From: Catellatospora sichuanensis
Lineage (GTDB): Bacteria; Actinomycetota; Actinomycetes; Mycobacteriales; Micromonosporaceae
Assembly (NCBI RefSeq): GCF_007483665.1
Contig: NZ_ML660187.1
Span: 205,343-269,342, forward strand
Direction of reading: 5' to 3'
Length of the DNA: 64,000 bases
Under the pieces are notes generated by a model. The model worked only from the letters and a program-made list of their open reading frames with translations. It was not told the DNA's origin and did no database searches. Shown here piece after piece: positions 35,539 to 42,458 of the stretch; position 1 is the first letter of the stretch; every line of letters begins with the position of its first letter. The position numbers and the translations under genes were made by a program.

Positions 35539-36486
35539 TCAATCGCCGTCCGGGCTGGGGCTCTCCTCCGGGCTGGGGCTCGGCTCGGGGGACGGGCTGG
35601 GTGGTGCCGAGGCCACCACGATGGTCACCGTCTCCCCGACCTCCAGCACCGAGCCGCCCTCCGGTTGCACCTCCACCACGGTGCCCGGAGCGGCGTCACC
35701 GGTGACGCGCAGGGTGATCCGCGGGTTCAGACCCAGCGCATTCAGCGCGGCGATGGCCTCCTGCTCCGACAGGCCCACCAGGTTCGACGGCACCCGCACC
35801 GTCGACGGCACCGGTGACGGCGACACGGATGCCGACGGGCTCGGCGCGGCACTGCTGGGCGCGGCCGTGGTCCGCGCCGGGGTCGGCGAGGCACTCGGCG
35901 ACGGTGTCGGCCCGCTGCCCCGCAGCGCGAGCCAGGCAGCCACCCCGAACAGCGCGAGCAGCAGCAGTGCGATCCCGATGATGACGAGCGGGGCCCGCCA
36001 GGTGCGTTGTCCCTCGCCGTACTCGATGCCGCGTGGCGGGGTGGCGTCGCGCATCGGCGCGGGCTCCCGGGCGGGCACCCCCGCGCGACCGGTCCAGACG
36101 TCCTGGGCCGGCATCACCGAGGTGCGCTCGTCCGGCGGGGTGGGGCGACCACCGGCAGGAGGCAGCACCGAGGTCGGCTCGCCGCCCGGTGGCACGGCCC
36201 TGGGCCCGCCCGCCGGCAGCACGGTCGTCGCGTCGTCGCCGGTGTGCCCGCCCGTCGGCAGCACGGTCGTGGCCTCGTCGCCGGCGCGTCCGCCCGCGGG
36301 CAGGACGGTCGTGGCCTCGTCGCCGGCGGACCCGCCCGCGGGCAGGACGGTCGTCGGTTCGTCGCCGGGGCTGGGTTGCTCGTCCCGCCGGTGAGCAGGC
36401 ATGGGGGCGGTCTCGTCGGGGGACGACCCGGGGCCGCTCCCGCCCGCCGCCGGATCGCTGTCGTCGTGCCGCTGCTCATCGGACAT
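35539..36486 (-). CDS. PASTA-domain membrane protein with TTVLP repeats
   Basis: 315-residue protein. The cytoplasmic N-terminal half is disordered and contains four 14-residue repeats of GDEATTVLPAGG type (residues 41-96) followed by PTSVLPPA and RTSVMPAQ variants. One membrane helix (about 170-192) leads to a Pro/Ser/Ala linker and a single PASTA module (about 233-297, VRVPSNLVGLSEQEAIAALNALGL), then a Pro/Ser tail. It has no kinase domain. By analogy with PknB, the PASTA part may bind muropeptides; the Thr repeats may be kinase substrates. Preceding gene on this strand is another PASTA protein. Confidence 0.85.
   Translation of the reverse strand: MSDEQRHDDSDPAAGGSGPGSSPDETAPMPAHRRDEQPSPGDEPTTVLPAGGSAGDEATTVLPAGGRAGDEATTVLPTGGHTGDDATTVLPAGGPRAVPPGGEPTSVLPPAGGRPTPPDERTSVMPAQDVWTGRAGVPAREPAPMRDATPPRGIEYGEGQRTWRAPLVIIGIALLLLALFGVAAWLALRGSGPTPSPSASPTPARTTAAPSSAAPSPSASVSPSPVPSTVRVPSNLVGLSEQEAIAALNALGLNPRITLRVTGDAAPGTVVEVQPEGGSVLEVGETVTIVVASAPPSPSPEPSPSPEESPSPDGD
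36199..36366 (-). repeat. 42-bp in-frame tandem repeat encoding GDEATTVLPAGG units
   Basis: Four consecutive 42-bp units encode 14-residue repeats with the invariant core TTVLP. DNA identity between units is high, indicating recent expansion; copy number may vary between strains. Confidence 0.85.
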
Positions 36487-36564
36487 GCTGAGGTCCTACC
36501 ACGTCGCCGGGCCGGTTAAGCATTACCTGGACACGTGGCGCACCGCAGCACGCCACCACCGTCG

Positions 36565-37245
36565 TCAGCCCGCCGCCGGGGAAGGAGGCGCGGCGGTCTC
36601 GCAGGTGAGCGAGACCTCGGTGTTCCACCTGAGCTTCGTACCGGCCTCGGCGGTGGCCGCGGTGACCATGCCGACCTTCTCCGCCGGGTACGGCCCGACC
36701 CGCAGACCCGCGGCGACCAAGGCCTTCTTCGCCTCCTCGCAGGACGTGCCGACCAGCGTGGGCACGTCGACGTCGACGATCGGACCCGCCACGTAGAGCT
36801 TCACGCTCGTGCCCGGACGTACCGGGAGGTCCGCCGCGGGCTCGGTCTTCACGATGTGGCCCGCCTCGCCATCCTGGTCGAACTGGACCGTGACGGTCAC
36901 CTTGAAGTCGGCCATGATTTGGCGGCGGATGGACTGGAAGTCCTTGCCGGCCACGTTGGGCATGCGCGGGCCGTCCGGCGCGGGCGATGCGGCGCTCGGC
37001 TCGACCGTCGGCGTCGGTGAGGGCAGCTCGCTCGGGGACGCGTCAGCCGTCGGCGAGATCACAGCGCTCGGGCTGGCGCTCGTCTGGACTTTCGGGTCGC
37101 CGTCACCGGCCGCGAACCATCCGATCGCGAGTCCTGCGACGGCCAGCAGCACGGTGGCCGTCGCCAGCACGGCGACGGTGCCGGGGCTGAACCCGCGTGG
37201 TCGCTGCGGCGTCAACGGCGCCGTCTGTGCCCACGGGTCGGTCAT
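36565..37245 (-). CDS. Membrane protein with two PASTA modules
   Basis: 226-residue single-pass protein: short cytoplasmic N-terminus (MTDPWAQTAPLTPQRPRG), membrane helix (about 20-45), Ser/Pro/Thr linker, then two PASTA modules (about 93-160 starting MPNVAGKDFQSIRRQI, and about 161-220 starting VDVPTLVGTSCEEAKKAL). No catalytic domain. ATG at 37245 with GAGGAG six bases upstream. An orphan PASTA protein could compete with or present muropeptides to PknB; this is inference. Divergent from the polytopic membrane protein. Confidence 0.85.
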   Translation of the reverse strand: MTDPWAQTAPLTPQRPRGFSPGTVAVLATATVLLAVAGLAIGWFAAGDGDPKVQTSASPSAVISPTADASPSELPSPTPTVEPSAASPAPDGPRMPNVAGKDFQSIRRQIMADFKVTVTVQFDQDGEAGHIVKTEPAADLPVRPGTSVKLYVAGPIVDVDVPTLVGTSCEEAKKALVAAGLRVGPYPAEKVGMVTAATAEAGTKLRWNTEVSLTCETAAPPSPAAG

Positions 37246-37342
37246 GATGGTCTCCTCTTTCGGGTACGCCCGGCGAACGCTACGCCGCAACGAGAGTAAA
37301 CCGTTCACACGAACCCCCCTCGCATTGCTATACGCTCGCGTC

Positions 37343-38587
37343 ATGTCACTTCAGGGCCCGGGTACGCGGCTGGGACTGAGCTCGGTCGCGGTCGCGGCGG
37401 GCGTTGCCGCCGCTGCGGGAGCAGCACAGTTGGGCGTCGGATACGGCCTGGGCGTCTTCTCCTGGGTGCCCACCGTGCACGGCGGCGATGAAGCCGCGTG
37501 GCTGGCGAGTCTGGCCTGGACGGTGTGGATTTCGGCCCTGTCGGTGGTGCTCGGTGCCGTAGTGGCCGATCGCGTCGGCCAACCGACTGTCCAGTCGTCG
37601 ACAGCGGTCCGCGTGCTGCGCCGGGCCGCGCTGTCGATCGCCGCCGCGTTGGGCGGCCTGGTGGTCGTCGCGCTGACCGCGGTGCCCGCCCGGGTGGCCG
37701 AGCGGGCCGACACCTTCGCGCCGCATCTGATCGTCGGCGGATACGCCATCGCCGGGGTGCTGCTCGGCCTGTTCATCTCCGTGGCCGCCCTGGTCGCCCG
37801 CTCGATCGCCGCCAACGTGCTGGCCACCGGCGGCTGGCTGTGGCTGCTCGCGGTCACCGCGGCGGCCGACGGCATCGCGGCGGGCCGCGACCCCGTCGTG
37901 GCACAGCTCGGCGCCTGGCCGGTCACCGCCGCCGGGCCCTGGTTCCGCAGCGTCTACCTGCCCGGCGCGGCCATCGCCGGTGTCGCCGCCGTGGTCATCG
38001 GCTTCCTAGCCGCGCTGCCCGCCGCGCGCCGCCGCGACGGCCAGGCGGGGGTGGCGCTCTCCGGCGCCGCCGGCCCGGCCCTGGTCGCCGTGGCGTACCT
38101 GCTGGCCGCGCCGAAGCTGACCGGCGCGCTGCCGGAGCCGGAGCAGCTCTCGGCGCACCTGGTGGCGCCATACGCCGTGGTCACCGGTCTCATCGGCTCG
38201 GTGCTGGCACTGGTGCTCTGCAGCCCACGCCGCCCGCGGCGCGTCACCGCATCGACCGCGCCGGTCCCGCCGCAGTACACCGGCTCCGACGCCGCACCGG
38301 CTCCGGCCGTGCCCGCGCAGACCACCCCGGGCAAGTCCGGCTCGGCCAAGGACACCCCCGCCAAGGACACCCCGGTCAAGGACACTTCCGACAAGACCGC
38401 GTCCGACAAGGCCGCCACCGGCAGAACCGCCACCGGCAGGGCCACGGTCGTCAAGGCGGCCCCGGACACCACCGCCACCGAGAAGGCGGCGGACGCGCCT
38501 GACGCGGCCGCGTCAGGCACCACCGCGGGCGGGGTCTCCCCCGTCGCGGACCCGCCGGGCCCCAGGCAGCCGCGCAAGAAGCGCTGA
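37343..38587 (+). CDS. Polytopic membrane protein with Lys/Thr-rich repeat tail
   Basis: 414-residue protein with about 8 membrane helices in residues 12-295 and a hydrophilic C-terminal tail of about 110 residues. The tail is rich in Lys, Asp, Thr and Ala with near-repeats AKDTPAKDTPVKDTSDK and TGRTATGRA. No transporter or enzyme motif recognised. ATG at 37343 follows a TATACG element 12 nt upstream, which may be a -10 box of a leaderless or near-leaderless transcript. The basic, Thr-rich tail could be a phosphorylation or nucleic-acid binding region; this is speculative. Confidence 0.8.
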   Translation: MSLQGPGTRLGLSSVAVAAGVAAAAGAAQLGVGYGLGVFSWVPTVHGGDEAAWLASLAWTVWISALSVVLGAVVADRVGQPTVQSSTAVRVLRRAALSIAAALGGLVVVALTAVPARVAERADTFAPHLIVGGYAIAGVLLGLFISVAALVARSIAANVLATGGWLWLLAVTAAADGIAAGRDPVVAQLGAWPVTAAGPWFRSVYLPGAAIAGVAAVVIGFLAALPAARRRDGQAGVALSGAAGPALVAVAYLLAAPKLTGALPEPEQLSAHLVAPYAVVTGLIGSVLALVLCSPRRPRRVTASTAPVPPQYTGSDAAPAPAVPAQTTPGKSGSAKDTPAKDTPVKDTSDKTASDKAATGRTATGRATVVKAAPDTTATEKAADAPDAAASGTTAGGVSPVADPPGPRQPRKKR

Positions 38588-38610
38588 CCTGCCCTGATCT
38601 CGCGCCGCGA

Positions 38611-38636
38611 GCCGGTCATCCGGCGGCGTGACCGGC
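38611..38636. terminator. Hairpin terminator between convergent genes
   Basis: GCCGGTCA-N10-TGACCGGC, 8-bp perfect arms, 24 nt past the membrane-protein stop. Confidence 0.6.
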
Positions 38637-38680
38637 ACCGACGCGACCACCGGCCAGCACGGCCGCTCAGGCGGCGCGCG

Positions 38681-39946
38681 TCAGCGCACCACGACCATGC
38701 CGACGCTGCCCGCGCCGCGTGAGCGCAGCACCCGGGCAGAGCGTTCGCCGCTGGCCCGGCAGGCCGCGCGGCGGGCCGCCGGGCACGCCGTCACCAGCAG
38801 CACCCTGACCGGGGCATCGTTGAGCTGCATGTACGTCGGCAGCGCGGCGACCGCCGACACCGTGAACCGGCCGGGTGCCGTCTCCAGGAAGGTGAACCGG
38901 CCGATCACCCCGTCCCGGGTGACGTCCGAGAAGTTCTGGTTCGAGACGTGGTTGCCCATGCCGTAGGCGACCCAGCGCCCCTCGATCCGCTCGAACGGCT
39001 GCACCACGTGCGCATGGTGGCCCAGGATCAGGTCCACCGCGCCGTCGCGCAGCAGCCGCCGGGCGACCGACACCTGCTGCTCGTTGGGGCGCTGCTGATA
39101 CTCGGTGCCCCAGTGGATCGAGACGATGACGACCTCGGCCCCGGCCCGCCGAGCCCGGCCCGCCGCCTGCCGGACGTGCTCCGGGTCGAGCGAGTTGACC
39201 AGCCACTCCTTGCTCCTGGGCCGGGTCAGCCCGTTGAAGGAGAAGGTGTACGACAGCAGCGCCACCTTGACCCCGCGCACCGTGACGATCGTCGGCTTGT
39301 CCTGCTCGGCGCGGCTGCGGGCCATGCCCGCGTGGGCGATCCCGGCCGCATCCAGCGCGGCGAGGGTGCGGCGCACGCCCGCCTCGCCGCCGTCCAGGGA
39401 GTGGTTGGACGCGGTGGAGCAGGCGTCGTAGCCGGTCTGCTGCAGGGCGGGCACGATCTGCGGCGGCACCTTGAAGATCGGGTATCCGGTGAACGGGCCC
39501 TGCGGGCCGCCCAGCGGAGTCTCCAGGTGGCAGATGGCCAGGTCGGCTGACTCGATCACCGGGCGCACGCCCTTGAGCAGCGGCGCGAAGTCGTAGCCGC
39601 GGCCGCCCGCGTCCCGCTGCGCCTGCCGCCAGAGTCCGCTGTGCAGCAGCACGTCGCCGCTGCCGGCCACGGTGAACGTACGCGGCACGAACGACCCGCC
39701 CGCAGGAGTCGGCGAACCGGCCCCCGGGCTCGGTGAAGCCGCGGGTGACCGGCTCGGCACCGGCTCGGCGCTGCTCGACGCAGGACGGGGCACCGGTACC
39801 GTCGCCGTCGGCAGGACCTGCGACGACGGCCGCGGCGCCTGACCGGGCAGCCACGGCGGCAATGCCACTGCGGCGACTGCGGCCAGCAACACGGCCAGGG
39901 TCACCGGCAGCGTCCAGGGCCTGAGGTCACTTCGGTCACCGGTCAC
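38681..39946 (-). CDS. CapA-family metallophosphoesterase (secreted/membrane)
   Basis: 421-residue exported protein: N-terminal membrane anchor (about 10-30), a Pro/Ser-rich linker (about 35-85), then a CapA/PgsA-like calcineurin-fold domain (about 90-370). Metal-site motifs are SGDVLLH, HLETPLGG, TASNHSLDGG, VSIHWGTEY and LGHHAHVVQPF. The family is named for poly-gamma-glutamate capsule synthesis, but no capB/capC genes are present, so a general cell-surface phosphoesterase role is safer. GTG start. The last 30 residues are Arg/Ala-rich. Confidence 0.88.
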   Translation of the reverse strand: MTGDRSDLRPWTLPVTLAVLLAAVAAVALPPWLPGQAPRPSSQVLPTATVPVPRPASSSAEPVPSRSPAASPSPGAGSPTPAGGSFVPRTFTVAGSGDVLLHSGLWRQAQRDAGGRGYDFAPLLKGVRPVIESADLAICHLETPLGGPQGPFTGYPIFKVPPQIVPALQQTGYDACSTASNHSLDGGEAGVRRTLAALDAAGIAHAGMARSRAEQDKPTIVTVRGVKVALLSYTFSFNGLTRPRSKEWLVNSLDPEHVRQAAGRARRAGAEVVIVSIHWGTEYQQRPNEQQVSVARRLLRDGAVDLILGHHAHVVQPFERIEGRWVAYGMGNHVSNQNFSDVTRDGVIGRFTFLETAPGRFTVSAVAALPTYMQLNDAPVRVLLVTACPAARRAACRASGERSARVLRSRGAGSVGMVVVR

Positions 39947-39998
39947 GGCTGCACCTTCCCCCGAGGTCGTCGGTCACACCATCCGCTGTCAGGCCGAG

Positions 39999-41474
39999 TC
40001 AGCCCACGGGCCAGGTGTGCACCGGTTCATTGGTGCGCTGGTGCTCGGCATACCGGCCGACCATGGCACGCAACGCCGCGGGCCGGGTCGCGCCGGCCGC
40101 CTCCAGCGCACGCACCGTGGCCACCTGCCAGGTGGAACCGTTCTGCCCGGTGACGCAGCGCTGCTCGATGATGCCGAGCAGGCGATCCCGGTGCGCCGGG
40201 TCGACGCCGAAGCGGTCGAGGCCTTCGGCGGCCCGCGGCAGCAGCATCTCCAGCACCAGATCGGTCACCCGGATCTCGCCGAGCCGCGGCCACCAGACCG
40301 GCGCGACGATGCCCCGGCGGGCGGCGGCGTGGAAGTTGTCCTGCGCCACGCTGAAGGGCAGCTGCGTCCAGAGCGGACGGTCCTCCTCCACCAGCGCGCG
40401 TACGAGACCGAAGTAGAGAGCCCCGTTGGCCAGCATGTCGACCACGGTCGGCCCCGCAGGCAGCACCCGGTTCTCCACCCGCAGGTGCGGGCGGCCGCCC
40501 ATGATGTCGTAGACCGGCCGGTTCCAGCGGTAGACGGTGCCGTTGTGCAGCCGCAGCTCGCCCAGCCGGGGCACCCCGCCGTCGCGCAGCACGGTCAGCG
40601 GGTCCTCCTCCTCGGCGATCGGCAGCAGCGGAGGGAAGTAGCGGACGTTCTCCTCGAACAGGTCGAAGATCGAGGTGACCCAGCGCTCACCGAACCAGAC
40701 CCGGGGGCGTACGCCCTGGGCCTTCAACTCGTCGGGGCGGGTGTCGGTGGCCTGCTCGAACAGCGCGATCCGGGTCTCCGACCACAACTGGTGGCCGAAC
40801 AGGTACGGCGAGTTGGCGCCGACCGCGACCTGCACCCCGGCGATGACCTGCGAGGCGTTCCAGTACGCGGCGAATTCCGCGGGCGACACCTGCAGGTGGA
40901 ACTGCAGGCTGGTGCACGCGGCCTCGGGCGCGATGGAGTCGGTGCGGATGCGCAACCGGTCCGCTCCCCTGATGTCGACGCCGATCTGCTCGCCGCGGGC
41001 GGCCAGGATCTCCTCGTTGAGCGAGCGGTAGCGCCCGTTGACGGAGAGGTTCTCGGTGACCGTGTGGTCGGTGGTGAGCGTCGGCAGGATGCCGATGGTG
41101 AGCAGCGCCGCGTCGTGCTTGCGGGCGTGTGCGTCCGCGCGGCGCAGGCTCTCGATGATCTGCTGCTCGTACTGGACCAGCCCGTCACCCGAGATGAGTC
41201 GCGGCGGAACGTTCAGCTCCAGATTGAACCGTCCGAGTTCGGTCTGGAACTGGGGATCGGCCAGGTCGCGCAGGACCTCCTCGTTCACCATCGTCGGCAG
41301 GTGCTCGGCGTCGACCAGGTTCAGCTCGATCTCCAGCCCGGTGGTCGGGTGGTCGGCATCGAAGCTGAAGTCGTTGAGCATCAACGCGAACACGTCCAGG
41401 CAGCGCCTGACCTTCTGGCGGTAGTGCTCCCGTTCCTGGCGGCTGAACGTCTGCAGCGAAACGTCCTTGCCCAT
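39999..41474 (-). CDS. Glutamate-cysteine ligase family enzyme
   Basis: 491-residue protein of the GCS2-type carboxylate-amine ligase family. Motifs include TGLEIELNLVD near the N-terminus, FNLELNVPPR, SLQFHLQVSP, GANSPYLFGHQLWSETR and PHLRVENRVLPAGPT. ATG at 41474 has GGAGGGG upstream; a start at 41501 lacks one. Actinobacteria make mycothiol, so this long form may synthesise gamma-glutamylcysteine or another gamma-glutamyl amide (EgtA-like in ergothioneine pathways). No egtB-D genes are nearby. Divergent from a MarR regulator that may control it. Confidence 0.85.
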   Translation of the reverse strand: MGKDVSLQTFSRQEREHYRQKVRRCLDVFALMLNDFSFDADHPTTGLEIELNLVDAEHLPTMVNEEVLRDLADPQFQTELGRFNLELNVPPRLISGDGLVQYEQQIIESLRRADAHARKHDAALLTIGILPTLTTDHTVTENLSVNGRYRSLNEEILAARGEQIGVDIRGADRLRIRTDSIAPEAACTSLQFHLQVSPAEFAAYWNASQVIAGVQVAVGANSPYLFGHQLWSETRIALFEQATDTRPDELKAQGVRPRVWFGERWVTSIFDLFEENVRYFPPLLPIAEEEDPLTVLRDGGVPRLGELRLHNGTVYRWNRPVYDIMGGRPHLRVENRVLPAGPTVVDMLANGALYFGLVRALVEEDRPLWTQLPFSVAQDNFHAAARRGIVAPVWWPRLGEIRVTDLVLEMLLPRAAEGLDRFGVDPAHRDRLLGIIEQRCVTGQNGSTWQVATVRALEAAGATRPAALRAMVGRYAEHQRTNEPVHTWPVG

Positions 41475-41601
41475 GAGCCCTCCCCGACGCACGGTCACCA
41501 AACGAACCCTCAGAGTACGGTTCGCGGGCGACAGTCGTATCGGGTGGTCGTCCCGATTGGCACACCCGTCGTCCCACTCTGCGGGAAACGAAGGGCAACA
41601 A

Positions 41602-42102
41602 ATGTGCTATCTCTCCATATACGATGCGCAAATGGAGCTACTCGAGGATTCGAGGCTCACCGCCATGGGCCTTTTGACAGAGGCGTACACCAGCCTCAAC
41701 ACCCTCTGCGCGGAGCATCTCGCCGCGCACGGCCTGGCACCTGTCGAGTTCGAAGTGCTGCTGCGGCTGGCCCGCTCGCCTGCACGACGGCTGCGCATGA
41801 CCGACCTTTCCCGACAGACCTCCATGAGCACGAGCGGGGTGACCCGCATGATCGACAGGCTCGAGCGGGAGGCCCTGGTCTGCCGGGTGCCCTGCGACAT
41901 CGACCGGCGCAGCTCGTACGCCGCACTCACCAGCAAAGGCCTGGCCCGCCTGCAGGAGACCGTCCCCGGCCACTTGGAACTGATTGACGAATGGCTCATC
42001 GGCCCACTTACCCAGCGCCAACTGCAGGGCCTGCTCGTCGGCCTGCGCGTGGTGCGAGACGCGGTCCGCCCGGAGGCGACCGCGGGCGTCCATGACCGGT
42101 GA
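41602..42102 (+). CDS. MarR-family transcriptional regulator
   Basis: 166-residue winged-helix repressor with the MarR core: FEVLLRLARSPARRLRMTDLS, recognition helix STSGVTRMIDRLEREALVCR and wing DRRSSYAALTSKGLARL. Start is ambiguous: ATG 41602 (AAGGG upstream) or ATG 41632, which gives the more standard MarR N-terminus. Divergent from the glutamate-cysteine ligase-like gene across about 127 bp, a typical arrangement for redox-sensing MarR proteins. There is a Cys at about residue 33 and another in LVCRVPCD that might be redox-active. Confidence 0.88.
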   Translation: MCYLSIYDAQMELLEDSRLTAMGLLTEAYTSLNTLCAEHLAAHGLAPVEFEVLLRLARSPARRLRMTDLSRQTSMSTSGVTRMIDRLEREALVCRVPCDIDRRSSYAALTSKGLARLQETVPGHLELIDEWLIGPLTQRQLQGLLVGLRVVRDAVRPEATAGVHDR

Positions 42103-42458
42103 CGACCCTGGGAGGCGGCGTTCAGCTGCCGCTGCGGCAGAACCGGCGGCAGAAGTGCCGAGCTCTGGCCAGAAAGGACGGTTAAAGCCCCGAATCGGGT
42201 GAACCGGGCTGCTAGCGTCATGGCCCTGTGGGAGGACGGCCAGGCCGGCCTTCTCACGGGGGCTGCATCGGCGCGGGCGGAGACGGCGGGGGGCGCGGTT
42301 TGCCACGGCGGGCCGCGGAGGGACATCATCCGTCGGGGGGCCGCCCGCGCCGAACCCAGCGCCTCGAAGCGGCCGCTCGGCGTCATCCGGAGCACAGCGC
42401 AGGATGACACCGGTTGAATCCGCGTAGCGGGATCCGCGTGGCCCGCCCACACCGGCTT
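42103..42458. other. Intergenic region without a supported gene
   Basis: 356 bp between convergent genes. Short open frames exist but lack a ribosome-binding site and family resemblance. No strong hairpin was found by eye. Confidence 0.5.

Noticed and set aside
42199..42417. 72-codon plus-strand frame in the gap after marR
   Set aside because: No ribosome-binding site, Ala/Arg-rich composition and no recognisable homology.
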